DNA of 64,000 bases from WVXP01 sp964348095 (GCA_964348095.1 CAYGBK010000015.1:124001-188000), one strand, 5' to 3'; shown: positions 1-8,585, counted from the stretch's first letter. Notes: generated by a model from the letters alone, not told the origin. A program made the numbers and translations.

Positions 1-256
1 AAAGGTCTTTGTTTTGCCCGATTTTCTCGCCAACGCCGGCGGGGTAACGGTCTCATATTTTGAACAGGTCCAGAACACGTATAACTTCTATTGGCCTCTG
101 GAAGAGGTTCAAGCGCGACTGGACGAGAGAATGACCAAAGCTTTCCATGGGGTCTATGAGATGTACAAGCGGGAGAAGGTCAACATGCGACAGGCGGCCT
201 ACCTCGTCTCGGTAGCGAGGGTTGCGGAGGCGTGCAAGTTGCGGGGTTGGGTCTAG
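1..256 (+). CDS. gdhA: Glutamate dehydrogenase, C-terminal end (partial)
   Basis: Only the last 84 or so residues are in the window; the reading frame is open from base 2 and the gene begins upstream. The visible part carries the PDFLANAGGVTVSYFE stretch typical of the NAD(P)-binding domain end of Glu/Leu/Phe/Val dehydrogenases, followed by the closing helices with the RQAAYLVSVARVAEA segment. The family interconverts glutamate and 2-oxoglutarate plus ammonia in the cytoplasm. Cofactor preference cannot be judged from this fragment. The next gene starts 113 bases downstream on the same strand. Confidence 0.85.
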   Translation, partial: KVFVLPDFLANAGGVTVSYFEQVQNTYNFYWPLEEVQARLDERMTKAFHGVYEMYKREKVNMRQAAYLVSVARVAEACKLRGWV

Positions 257-369
257 AGATAGTTCAGGGCCTTCAAACTTCACCCTTTTGAGAGTAAAAT
301 TGATTATGGTGGGACAGAAGAGATTTTATCCTGCCGAAACCCTCCAAGCGGGCGTGAAGAGCAAAAAGC

Positions 370-2646
370 ATGGATGTCATCAAGACCTATCGATTGTTCC
401 GTAAGATGAATCAGTATCCTGAACTGATCGGGGAGATGCGTAGCACTTTCATGGAGGTGCTGGAGCAGAGGAAGATCATCACCCGGAAAGAACTCTATCG
501 GCGGGCTTTAAATGAACTCAAGGCAGATGGGATAACTGACACGGAGATCAATCGGCAGGAGTATGTTGACGCCCTCATCGATCACTATTTTGCCAACAAT
601 CTGAGTCCCAATGAAATCGAGAATTATATCAACCTGGCACGAAAGCGGGACAAGTGCCGAACCCTAAGCATGGTGAGCGGGCAGGAAAACGCAACGTCCA
701 TGGAAATCTACAAGGCTTTGGGAGAATTTTGCGATATTCCCATGGGCGAGGTCTACATATCCCGGGAAGAAGCCGAGGGGATTCGGGTCTCTTTGATCAA
801 CCATTATATTTCCAGCCAACTGCCTTTTATCAGCATTGCAAAGAATTTCGTTACCATCCGTGACATCGACGGCCTGGTCAGGCGAAGCCTTTGGAGCCGC
901 AGGCGACCGGGCAAACTCGGCGGCAAGGCTGCCGGCATGATTCTAGCCGAGAAGATTCTCTTGCCCACTCTAGACCAACGGGATCCTGAGCTAGAGAAGT
1001 ATGTCCACGTTCCGGAGACGTGGTATTTGAACTCCGGTGTCTTTGCGGAATTCATTGACCGGAACAACCTCTATCTCTACCACACCCACAAGTACAAGGA
1101 TAGACAGACCATCGAAAAAGAGTTCCTCCGTATCGAAGAGAGTTTCAAGTATGCGGCCTTCGCACCAGAGGTTGTTGCCGACTTTCGACGGATCCTGGAC
1201 GAAATAGGAGAACACCCGATCATCATCCGCTCTTCCAGCTTTCTCGAAGATAACTTCGGTCTTGCCTTCTCAGGAAAATATCTCTCCGTCTTTCTGGCCA
1301 ATCAGGGGGATTTAGAGACACGGGTGAAGGAGTTTATTAAGGCCGTCAAGCAGGTTTTTGTAAGTATCTTCGGACCTGATCCCATCCTTTATCGTCACGA
1401 CCATGGTTTACTCGACTTCAATGAAAAGATGGCTATGGTCGTTCAAAAGGTCGTTGGCCGACGATTTGGAGACTACTTTTTCCCCTGTGCTGCGGGGGTC
1501 ATGTTCTCTAGCAACCTATACGCCTGGAATCCAAAGATCAAGAAAGATGAGGGTTTGGTTCGGCTGGTTTTCGGCCTCGGTACCCGAGCGGTTGACCGAG
1601 TTGGTGCCGACTATCCTCGAATGATCCCCTTAAGCCACCCTAAACTCCGTCCAGAAGTTACGGCAGACCAGATCAAGAAGTATTCTCAGAAGAAAGTTGA
1701 CGTGATCAATTTGAAGAAAGGTGGCCTTGAGACGATCGACTTTCGGACTCTTGTCTCCAAGATTGATCATCCGGATCTCTTCTATGCCGTATCGGTTCAG
1801 AAAGACGGGCATCTTGCCGCTCCCATGTTCAAAACTCATGATTTCAAAAAAGGGGAACTCTGCGTGACCTTCGAAAATCAGCTGACCAAAACAGATTTTG
1901 TTCGCCTAGTGAGAAAGGTTCTCTCCAAAGTTGAAAAGGCTTACAATCGCCCGATAGACATGGAGTTTGCATGGGATGAGGACAAGCTCTATCTCCTCCA
2001 GTGCCGCCCGCTCTCCACTCGAAAAGAAATGGAACACGTCGCAATCCCAAAGGAAATTCCAAAAGAGCAAATACTATTCAGGGCTGAAGGGGGCCTGTCC
2101 AACAGCGTTGTCCGTGACCTCGAATACATTGTCTATGTCGATCCCAAGGCCTACGACAAGATCCCGAGCTTTGATGAGAAGATGAAGATTGGGCGAGTCG
2201 TGAACCTATTGAATAAAAACCTTGCGGAGAAAAGCTATGCCTTGATGGGACCGGGACGGTGGGGAAGTAATGACATCAATCTCGGTGTCCATGTAACGTA
2301 TGCCGATATCAACAAAACCAAGCTTCTGGTGGAGATTGCTTTTGCCAAAGAAGGGTACACCCCCGAAGTCTCTTATGGGACGCATTTTTTCCAGGATCTG
2401 GTAGAAGCCGATATCGTCATGATTCCGTTGTTCCCGGATAATCCTAAGACGGTATTCAATGAAAACTTCTTAGTGAATGCCGACAACGTTCTGAAAAAGG
2501 TAGTTCCAGAGGTCAAGGATTGTGAAAAGGTCGTGCGGGTGGTTCATGTGCCGTCGGTCCAAAAAGGCCTTTACCTGCAGGTCTTTTTGGATGGCCATGG
2601 ACAAAAGGGACTGGGGTTTTTTGGGGCTAAGCAGGGGGCCAAGTAA
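370..2646 (+). CDS. PEP/pyruvate-binding (PPDK N-terminal-like) domain protein
   Basis: A 758-residue protein. Residues from about 190 to 550 resemble the ATP-grasp nucleotide-binding domain of PEP synthase and pyruvate phosphate dikinase: an IIIRSSSFLEDNFG block near residue 285 and the closing MEFAWDEDKLYLLQCRPL signature near 535-550. The phosphohistidine swivel domain and the PEP-binding TIM barrel of true PEP synthase are not seen, and the N-terminal 190 and C-terminal 200 residues are not recognised. It is therefore probably a phosphotransferase-like protein of unknown substrate rather than a PEP synthase. The ATG at 370 has only a weak GAAGAG upstream. It faces the glutaredoxin gene in a convergent pair. 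Confidence 0.75.
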   Translation: MDVIKTYRLFRKMNQYPELIGEMRSTFMEVLEQRKIITRKELYRRALNELKADGITDTEINRQEYVDALIDHYFANNLSPNEIENYINLARKRDKCRTLSMVSGQENATSMEIYKALGEFCDIPMGEVYISREEAEGIRVSLINHYISSQLPFISIAKNFVTIRDIDGLVRRSLWSRRRPGKLGGKAAGMILAEKILLPTLDQRDPELEKYVHVPETWYLNSGVFAEFIDRNNLYLYHTHKYKDRQTIEKEFLRIEESFKYAAFAPEVVADFRRILDEIGEHPIIIRSSSFLEDNFGLAFSGKYLSVFLANQGDLETRVKEFIKAVKQVFVSIFGPDPILYRHDHGLLDFNEKMAMVVQKVVGRRFGDYFFPCAAGVMFSSNLYAWNPKIKKDEGLVRLVFGLGTRAVDRVGADYPRMIPLSHPKLRPEVTADQIKKYSQKKVDVINLKKGGLETIDFRTLVSKIDHPDLFYAVSVQKDGHLAAPMFKTHDFKKGELCVTFENQLTKTDFVRLVRKVLSKVEKAYNRPIDMEFAWDEDKLYLLQCRPLSTRKEMEHVAIPKEIPKEQILFRAEGGLSNSVVRDLEYIVYVDPKAYDKIPSFDEKMKIGRVVNLLNKNLAEKSYALMGPGRWGSNDINLGVHVTYADINKTKLLVEIAFAKEGYTPEVSYGTHFFQDLVEADIVMIPLFPDNPKTVFNENFLVNADNVLKKVVPEVKDCEKVVRVVHVPSVQKGLYLQVFLDGHGQKGLGFFGAKQGAK

Positions 2647-2743
2647 TTCTTGCCCTGCACTGCCTCACTCCCATTCGATGGAGACAATGAAGGAACGAAA
2701 ACAAGAGTTTCCCTTTTCGATTGCCAGGGTGTTTGGCTAGTCC

Positions 2744-3001
2744 TTAGACATCAGTTTTGTGTGTAATACAAGAAAGCATTTGATCAAGACGAGTTTTGTC
2801 GAATCCCACCATAACGTCGCCGCAGGCAGTAATAACGGGTACTGAGCGAGCTCCCGATATCTTGACCATCTCCTCGAGCACCTTGGGATCTTTTGTGACA
2901 TCGTAATCCGTGTATTGAATGCCCTTTTGCGAAAGATACTCTTTCGCCATTTTACAGTAGGGTCACGTCGGACTCGTGTATACTTTGACTTCCTCCTCCA
3001 C
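2744..3001 (-). CDS. Glutaredoxin-like selenoprotein (Sec-x-x-Cys active site)
   Basis: Read from a GTG at 3001 the frame gives an 85-residue thioredoxin-fold protein whose redox motif is TSPT-UGA-PYCK: the in-frame TGA at 2963-2965 occupies the first cysteine of the usual glutaredoxin CPYC motif. After it follow MAKEYLSQKGIQYTDYDVTK, and the cis-proline region GARSVPVITACGD, both normal for small YruB/Grx-like proteins. An AAAGGAGA ribosome site sits about 8 bases before the GTG; an in-frame ATG at 3019 has no good site. A stem-loop fitting a bacterial SECIS follows the TGA at the right distance (listed separately). The simple reading, starting at the ATG at 2950, would lack the active site. 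A nonsense mutation is the alternative, but the SECIS and the exact replacement of a catalytic Cys argue for selenocysteine. Confidence 0.85.
2929..2947 (-). promoter_or_regulatory. Predicted bacterial SECIS element of the glutaredoxin gene
   Basis: On the minus strand GCGAAAG pairs with CTTTCGC (7 perfect pairs) around the loop AGTAT. The loop begins 23 bases after the UGA and has a G in its second position. These match the known rules for bSECIS: apical loop about 16-37 bases after the UGA and a G among the first two loop bases, the contact for SelB. The element lies inside the coding region, as expected in bacteria. Confidence 0.75.
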
Positions 3002-3149
3002 TGAACTGTCTCCTTTCATGAGTTGTGAATTTACCCTAAACCTTAGCACGCTAATCCAACCGCGTCAATTCAAACCTGGGCGAAGTTTCCTCCCTTTTGT
3101 GGGTGCTCATATCGCTTAGGGACTTTTGCAGACCAATTGGGGTCAGTAT

Positions 3150-3535
3150 TGTATGGACCTTTGCCCAGTTCCTTCAGAACACTCTGGTTACGGTTGTAAA
3201 AGAGTAATTCGCCGGAAAGGGGGAAAGGACATTCTGAGCGCGAATCAAGATTTTCTCCTCAAAAATATCCAAGCACAGCGAACCTCTCCAAGATTTCTCA
3301 CAGAGCACACAGAGCCTCAGAGAGAACTTCCTCTGGATTGGTGAGAGGCCAATCCAGAGGAAATCATTTGGCCTAATTTTTCCTCTCAAAAAATTAGGCC
3401 AAAAGCCTGATCCATTGATCTTCATACTCGGCGAACTCTGAGAGCTCAAGCGATCCCTCGCAGATTTCTGTGGGGGAGAGCGGGCGAGAGAAACTGGTGC
3501 TTCTATGGAAGTCCGTTTTCATCAGATTTTGAGAA
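3150..3535 (-). repeat. Modular dispersed repeat, copy A
   Basis: Fills most of the 640-base gap between the selenoglutaredoxin gene and the next minus-strand gene. Read on the minus strand it runs: TCAAAATCTGATGAAAACGG; a TCTCGCCCGCTCTCCCCCAC block; GAGCTCTCAGAGTTCGC; hairpin 1 TTGGCCTAATTTTT / AAAAATTAGGCCAA (3368-3402); hairpin 2 CCTCTGGATTGG / CCAATCCAGAGG (3330-3360); CTCTGAGGCTCTGTGTGCTC; and CCTTTCCCCCTTTCCGGCGA followed by GTGTTCTGAAGGAACTGG. The same blocks in the same order occur near 27.65 and 62.3 kb. No coding capacity is apparent. Confidence 0.85.
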
Positions 3536-3644
3536 TTCCGGATACTCTTCAAACCTGGAGGGCTTTTCCTAGGACGAGTAGGCGGCACCGAAGGGAACCG
3601 TTTAGCAAAGAAACCTCCCATCAGGTATTGCGAATCGAGTTAAT

Positions 3645-4112
3645 TTATTTGTTGGCGAGATTCTTCTCTAGAAGGCCAAACTTGATTGTATCGATCAGTC
3701 CTTCGTGTCCCATCTCCTTCTGAATCGCTCGGATACCACAGATGATACAGAGGAGGATAGGATCTGTTCTTTCAAGTTTTTTGGCGTTCCTCATCGACGG
3801 TTCTTTCAGAAGAGAGACCCTCTGGTGGCAGATGAACCGATAGATCTCACGGTAGGTCTCAAGGTCGGATGTGGTTTCAGATCGTCGCATTTTCTTTCTC
3901 AATCCACCTGAAAAAGCCTCAGACCATCGTGTCAAACGCTGTTCAGGAAGCTCTTTCCTTAGAATGTCCAATATTCTTGTATTCTCGATGTTCCATTGGG
4001 TGATTTCTTCCAGTATTTCATTGTAACTCCTGGGTCCTTCCTGGTTATTTGGATGAACGCCGGACCTGGGCTGGATTTCACCCTTTCTCCTGAATAGCCT
4101 CTTAAGAATCAA
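3645..4112 (-). CDS. Hypothetical protein
   Basis: A 155-residue, strongly charged protein that I do not recognise. It has a basic N-terminus (MILKRLFRRKGE), predicted mostly helical, with a Cys-x-x-Cys (CIICG) in the C-terminal third. No signal peptide or membrane segment is evident. It stands alone between repeat copy A and the divergently oriented DUF434 gene. Length, codon usage and absence of repeats make it a plausible real gene, but no function can be offered. Confidence 0.5.
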   Translation of the reverse strand: MILKRLFRRKGEIQPRSGVHPNNQEGPRSYNEILEEITQWNIENTRILDILRKELPEQRLTRWSEAFSGGLRKKMRRSETTSDLETYREIYRFICHQRVSLLKEPSMRNAKKLERTDPILLCIICGIRAIQKEMGHEGLIDTIKFGLLEKNLANK

Positions 4113-4356
4113 CCCCCCGGCTCCTTTTTCGAGGCAAAAGAGATTTTTCTGGATTATCCTAATACTCAGTGAGGAACAAAATCAATGGGGATCTCTTTGA
4201 TCGGAGTTTCTGTTGAAATTATATCAGAAAAGCCTTTCACTCCCAATCCGGGGGCGCGAATGTCTCCTGAGGACTGACACCCAATAACTGCCCCACAGTG
4301 GACTCGTCTTCGGGATTCTTCGCTTCTATGCTATAGTGATGACGTGGGAGAAATTG

Positions 4357-5028
4357 ATGGATAAGCAACGAGTTACGGATGTGGCCTCCCTTAGAAAAGG
4401 GGCGGAAGATTTCAGATATCTTCTCGGGCGAGGCTTTCCTCGTAAGAATTGCCTTGACCTAATCGGGAACCGATACGGATTCAAAAAAGATGAGAGAGAA
4501 CTACTACACCGGGGCGTTTTTGCTCCAGAGGATGCTGCGAGGCGCAAAGAGAAGCTTTTTGCTATGGAGGGCCTAGAAGACGGAAATGTCGCTGTGGATG
4601 GTTATAACGTGATCATAACGGTTGAGTCGGCTCTTCGTTGGAGACCTCTGATTGCAGCAGATGACGGTCTCATCAGAGACATTGCTGGAATCTCCTCAGC
4701 ATTCAAGATAGCGGAGGTAACCCACAAAGCGATCCATCTTGTGATGGAGATCCTCAGCGATCATCGTCCAAAAAGGGTTGACTTCCTTTTCGATTCACCT
4801 ATTAGCAGGAGCGGCCGCCTCGCCTCTCTTGTGGCGGATTGTATAGGTCAGGCCGGTCTTGTCGGCGAGGCCCGAGCGGTGCGGGTCCCCGAGAAGATTC
4901 TCATCGGTTATCGCGGTGTCGTTGCGACAAGCGATTCTGCCATCATTGATGAGGTCGAACGGGTGGTGGATGTGGCGGGTCAGGTCATTCGAACAAAGAT
5001 ACCAGAAGCTAGATTAATCAAACTCTGA
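4357..5028 (+). CDS. DUF434 domain-containing protein
   Basis: A protein of 223 residues from the ATG at 4357, which has GGGAG six bases upstream; GTG 4336 and ATG 4339 are in-frame alternatives without a better site. The N-terminal half (LRKGAEDFRYLLGRGFPRK... YGFKKDERELLHRGVFA) and the VDGYNVIITVESAL core are characteristic of DUF434 proteins, whose C-terminal part (FLFDSPISRSGRLA, ATSDSAIID) looks like a nuclease/PIN-like alpha/beta fold. The family is found in archaea and anaerobic bacteria and has no established function. Cytoplasmic. The downstream 340 bases hold a repeat-like element and then the convergent DnaJ-like gene. Confidence 0.75.
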   Translation: MDKQRVTDVASLRKGAEDFRYLLGRGFPRKNCLDLIGNRYGFKKDERELLHRGVFAPEDAARRKEKLFAMEGLEDGNVAVDGYNVIITVESALRWRPLIAADDGLIRDIAGISSAFKIAEVTHKAIHLVMEILSDHRPKRVDFLFDSPISRSGRLASLVADCIGQAGLVGEARAVRVPEKILIGYRGVVATSDSAIIDEVERVVDVAGQVIRTKIPEARLIKL

Positions 5029-5039
5029 CTCTTGAATCT

Positions 5040-5280
5040 CATCTCAGAGACACAGAGAACACGGAGGGCTGGCTTTTTGATTTGCCAGGAGGTATCGGCC
5101 AACCAAAAGCGGTCGTCCGTACCTGAAAGAAGAAACGTTTCGATCGTAGCAGTTATCATAGGGACGATTACAACTGGGCACAAACTTTGTCGCAGGCGGA
5201 GGAGTTCTTTTATCCAATCGTCGTCTCCTGAAAGGATAAAAGGGACAAAACCTCTGCGCCTCCGTGTTGTCTTTGGTTCG
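5040..5280. repeat. Repeat-like intergenic element with inverted ends
   Basis: The 340 bases between two convergent genes hold no gene. They begin with TCTCAGAGACACAGAGAACACGGAGG and end with CCTCTGCGCCTCCGTGTTGTCTTTGG, so ACACGGAGG and CCTCCGTGT form an inverted pair about 190 bases apart. The wording (CAGAG, ACGGAG) resembles the CTCTGAGGCTCCGTGTGCTC block of the dispersed repeat, but the two hairpins of that repeat are missing. Confidence 0.4.
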
Positions 5281-5369
5281 TGGTTAGATTCGAAACAGAA
5301 CAAGAAAGCGGATGACCCGAGATCTGGGCGTCTACCAACGGAGCATGTAGGATAGGCGTGACCAACCAC

Positions 5370-6185
5370 TCAATCGGAGACGTTAATGTGGAGATAGAGA
5401 TCCCCTGGCGGACCTCCGCTGGGACGTGGCCTTCCTTTACCCTTCAACCTGAGGCGGCTTCCGGGCCTGGTATTAGACGGAATCGTTACATTCAGTTTTT
5501 CAGACTTCTGTCCTCTCTTCACTGCGATTCTAATCTTGGATCCCGAGGTGGCCTCCCGCCTTGTTAGGGTGACAGTATACCTAAGATCAGGAGAATGCTC
5601 ACTTGGACCCGCTCCAGAGCGGTGGTCCAGGAGAGCTGCTCCGACTTTTCGGCCGAGTCGGGAAAGCAATCCTCCTTTGCGGGCGCTCCGGTTCAGAACG
5701 GCGGCCTCCTGAACCTTTCGATGAAAGAAAGAAGGTCTGGCATGACCCCCAGAAGGGGGCATGCCCCCAAAGTTCGGCCCTCCGAAAAAGAAGCCTCCGA
5801 AAAATATACCCCGGCCTCCAAACAAGACGCGGTTGACGAATCTTTGATCAAACCGGATACCGTATTTCTCAAATTCTTTGCTCAGCTCCCGAAACAGATC
5901 GTGGGCATCTGGATTTCTGAACATATCGCGGAAGATGTCCTCCTGGCGATACTGATATCCTTTACCAAACATTGCCTCGCCGGAATCATGGCGTCTTCGT
6001 TTCTCAGGATCTATCAGCACACCGTAGGCTTCGCTGATCTCCTTGAATTCTTCTTCGGCACGGGGGTCCCCGGGGTTACGGTCGGGATGGCATTCCAGGG
6101 CGAGTTTTCGATAGGCCTGTTTGATCTCATCCGCTGAAGCCCCGCGGCCAACTCCGAGGATCTTATAGTAGTCTTTTGCAGTCAT
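5370..6185 (-). CDS. DnaJ-like co-chaperone with truncated C-terminal domain
   Basis: 271 residues. Residues 4-70 are a complete J domain with the HPD tripeptide at 33-35, the contact that stimulates the ATPase of DnaK. A Gly/Phe-rich linker follows (FGGRGIFFGGFFFGG, about 120-140). The cysteine zinc-finger repeats of true DnaJ are absent, and only one beta-domain resembling the DnaJ C-terminal domain is present (YTVTLTRREATSGSKIRI ... NVTIPSNTRPGSRLRLKGKG). The length is well below DnaJ (about 375) or CbpA (about 305). It is best called a DnaJ-family co-chaperone of unknown client specificity. Transcribed alone, convergent with DUF434 and divergent from the mutase block. Confidence 0.85.
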   Translation of the reverse strand: MTAKDYYKILGVGRGASADEIKQAYRKLALECHPDRNPGDPRAEEEFKEISEAYGVLIDPEKRRRHDSGEAMFGKGYQYRQEDIFRDMFRNPDAHDLFRELSKEFEKYGIRFDQRFVNRVLFGGRGIFFGGFFFGGPNFGGMPPSGGHARPSFFHRKVQEAAVLNRSARKGGLLSRLGRKVGAALLDHRSGAGPSEHSPDLRYTVTLTRREATSGSKIRIAVKRGQKSEKLNVTIPSNTRPGSRLRLKGKGRPRPSGGPPGDLYLHINVSD

Positions 6186-6380
6186 GGTGAGGCGATTCCT
6201 TATCTTTGGAGGATGATATCAACATGACCCATGGATTTCAACTCAGGGGCAAGGAATCTCCTTGACAGGATATAGGAATTCCACGATATTCTCTAACAGG
6301 TGCTCTGGGGAGGGTATTTATTGGTCTCTGGAGGGGGACTAGAATGCACGACTGTGGCAGAAATGATATGGAGGGAAACC

Positions 6381-6782
6381 GTGAAAGGGAGGAAGATCCG
6401 AATCCTGGTCGCAAAGCCGGGACTTGACGGCCATGATCGAGGGGCAAAGGTGATGGCATTCGCGTTGAGGGATGCAGGAATGGAGGTTATCTATAGCGGA
6501 CTTCATCAGACGGTCGACCAGATCGTGAATACGGCCATCCAGGAAGACGTCGACGTCATCGGCCTCAGCATTATGTCCGGGGCCCATCTGCCGATCTGTC
6601 AGAAACTGATAGACAAAATGAGAGAGAAGAAGATAGAAGACGTCCTTGTTGTTGTCGGAGGCGTGATCCCGAAAAAAGACATTCCCCGCTTGAAGGCGCT
6701 TGGAATTGAAGGCGTCTTTCCCGGGGGAACGCCCTTTGAAGAATCGATTCGGTGGATTCAGGAGCATGCAAGAAAGGCGTGA
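6381..6782 (+). CDS. Methylmalonyl-CoA mutase, B12-binding subunit
   Basis: About 133 residues when started at the GTG at 6381, which has GGAGG five to nine bases upstream; an ATG at 6363 lies in frame. It is a stand-alone cobalamin-binding domain: KPGLDGHDRGAKV carries the DxHxxG motif whose His replaces dimethylbenzimidazole on cobalt, followed by GLSIMSGAH and VVVGGVIP. It pairs with the large subunit encoded 169 bases downstream; together they isomerise (R)-methylmalonyl-CoA and succinyl-CoA in propionate or acyl-CoA metabolism. The two-gene form is usual in archaea and many anaerobes. A related isomerase (isobutyryl- or ethylmalonyl-CoA mutase) cannot be excluded from this subunit alone. 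Confidence 0.88.
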   Translation: MKGRKIRILVAKPGLDGHDRGAKVMAFALRDAGMEVIYSGLHQTVDQIVNTAIQEDVDVIGLSIMSGAHLPICQKLIDKMREKKIEDVLVVVGGVIPKKDIPRLKALGIEGVFPGGTPFEESIRWIQEHARKA

Positions 6783-6885
6783 CGCACGAACCAAAGGCGA
6801 AAGGACCAAGGTTCGAGGAGCACGGTGAAAGGGCGGAGAAGATTAAGAGATGGATGAAAGGCAGATCGTTCGAAGTCAACGGTTG

Positions 6886-6935
6886 CTGACTGAGAACTAA
6901 GGCTGACAGCTGATAGCCGAAAGCTGATTGCTGAA
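6886..6935. repeat. Short quasi-tandem GCTGA repeats
   Basis: Between the two mutase genes lie GCTGACTGAGAACTAAGGCTGACAGCTGATAGCCGAAAGCTGATTGCTGA, in which GCTGA occurs five times at irregular short spacing. The array ends directly before the GGAGGTG ribosome site of the next gene. It has no coding meaning that I can see and could form alternative weak hairpins with AGCT centres. Confidence 0.5.
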
Positions 6936-6950
6936 TTTTGGAGGTGCAAC

Positions 6951-8585
6951 ATGGGAGTTGCGAGGTACGTAAAAAACGAGAAGAATCAGATCGAAGATGT
7001 GATCCTCCAATCTGGTATTCATATCAAGCCGGTTTACACCCCCACGGATCTAGAAGAGATAGGGTTCGACTATGAGAACGACGCACCAGATCCGGGTCAG
7101 TATCCCTTCACGAGGGGTATCCATCCTTTAGGGTATCGCTCTAGAGCGTGGACGACGCGACAATATTCTGGCTTCGGGACTCCGGAGGAAACCAATGAGA
7201 GATTTAAGTTTCTCATATCCCATGGACAGACCGGTTTGAACGTTGCCTTCGATCTTCCAACCCAGATGGGATACGATTCTGATGATCCAATCGCCGGAGG
7301 GGAGGTCGGACGGGTGGGCATGGCCGTCGACTCCCTTCGGGATTTTGAAGTCGCCTTCAAAGACATTCCGCTTAATAGGATTGGAAGCGGGTTGACCATC
7401 AATGCTGTCGCCTCGATCATGTTGGCCATGTATCAAGCCGTTGCGGAGAAGTACGGATTCAGCAAAACCGAGATCAGTGCGACCCCTCAGAATGACATCC
7501 TCAAAGAGATGGTCGGTCGGGGCGCTTGGATATTCCCGGTGGAACCCGCTGTTCGTCTTATTGGAGACACGATTGAATACTCGATGAAGGAAATGCCACG
7601 GTCGAATCCGGTGAGCGTCTGTGGATATCATATCCGCGAGTCGGGGGCGACGCCGGCTCAAGAAATCGCCTATGCAATCCAGATTGCCAACGCCTACATC
7701 GATGAAGTTCTAGAGAGGGGATACGATGTGGATGACTTTGTCGGCCGGTTTTCATTTAACATCAATATCTTCGGCAATCTCTGGGAGCAGATAGCCAAAT
7801 TTCGGGCTGCCCGCAAACTCTGGGCCAAGAACCTTCGGGAACGCTACGGAGCAGGAAAGAAAGGAGAAAAGGCGCTATTCTTCCGTGGTCTATTCGGGGG
7901 CGGGGGATACGGTTTGACCAAAAGGCAACCCGAGAATAATATCATGCGAGGCGCCTACTACGCACTGGCTGCGGCCTTGGGTGGTGCCCAGACCACGGCG
8001 CTATGTTCCTTTGATGAAGCGTACACTATCCCCACAGAGAGGGCCGCCTTACTGTCTCTGAGAACACTCCAGCTCCTCATGGATGAGATCGGCCTTAGGG
8101 ATACCGTCGACCCCCTGGCGGGATCGTACTTTATTGAGACCCTGACAAAACAGATGGAAGAGAAGATCTTGGAAGAGATTGGGCGGATTGATGGCCTGGG
8201 TGGCATGGTCAAGGCCGTCTCCTCGGGGTATGTCCAGCGAGAGGTGGCACGGCAGGCATATGAATTTGAAAAAGGCGTTCAGTCCGGTGAGTTGCTCAAA
8301 GTGGGTGTCAACGTCTATTCCGACGGAGAGGACGAAGAGGTTGAACTTCACGAATACAGGTGGGAATCCGCTGAGGAACAGATAAGGAGTCTCAAGGAAG
8401 TCAAAAAAACCCGGAACAACAAAAAGGTAACAAAAACCCTCAAAAACTTGGAAAAGGCAACCAGAGACAAACGGAATGTCATGCCCTATCTCCTCGAATG
8501 CTGCAAGGCCTATGCATCGGTCGGAGAGATGACCGGTGTTTTCCGGGAGGTTTTTGGAGAGTTCAAGGAACCAGGCATATTCTAG
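6951..8585 (+). CDS. Methylmalonyl-CoA mutase large (catalytic) subunit
   Basis: 544 residues, the normal size for a catalytic subunit without fused B12 domain. The TIM-barrel signatures are clear: YPFTRGIHPLGYRSRAWTTR, GTPEETNERFKFLISHGQTG, LNVAFDLPTQMGYDSD, and the later QTTALCSFDEAYTIPTE and VDPLAGSYFIETLT. These contact the CoA ester and the adenosyl radical. The ATG at 6951 has a strong GGAGGTG eight bases upstream. The enzyme rearranges methylmalonyl-CoA and succinyl-CoA with the B12 subunit encoded just before it. No MeaB GTPase or epimerase gene lies next to it in the window. Close relatives with other acyl groups exist, so the substrate is inferred. Confidence 0.9.
   Translation: MGVARYVKNEKNQIEDVILQSGIHIKPVYTPTDLEEIGFDYENDAPDPGQYPFTRGIHPLGYRSRAWTTRQYSGFGTPEETNERFKFLISHGQTGLNVAFDLPTQMGYDSDDPIAGGEVGRVGMAVDSLRDFEVAFKDIPLNRIGSGLTINAVASIMLAMYQAVAEKYGFSKTEISATPQNDILKEMVGRGAWIFPVEPAVRLIGDTIEYSMKEMPRSNPVSVCGYHIRESGATPAQEIAYAIQIANAYIDEVLERGYDVDDFVGRFSFNINIFGNLWEQIAKFRAARKLWAKNLRERYGAGKKGEKALFFRGLFGGGGYGLTKRQPENNIMRGAYYALAAALGGAQTTALCSFDEAYTIPTERAALLSLRTLQLLMDEIGLRDTVDPLAGSYFIETLTKQMEEKILEEIGRIDGLGGMVKAVSSGYVQREVARQAYEFEKGVQSGELLKVGVNVYSDGEDEEVELHEYRWESAEEQIRSLKEVKKTRNNKKVTKTLKNLEKATRDKRNVMPYLLECCKAYASVGEMTGVFREVFGEFKEPGIF

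Noticed and set aside
3150..3535. Dispersed repeat as a CRISPR array or insertion sequence
   Set aside because: No regular short direct repeats with spacers and no transposase frame; only single modular copies far apart.
5595..6137. Plus-strand frame of 180 codons
   Set aside because: It lies entirely opposite the DnaJ-like gene, whose J domain is unmistakable; the frame is its shadow.
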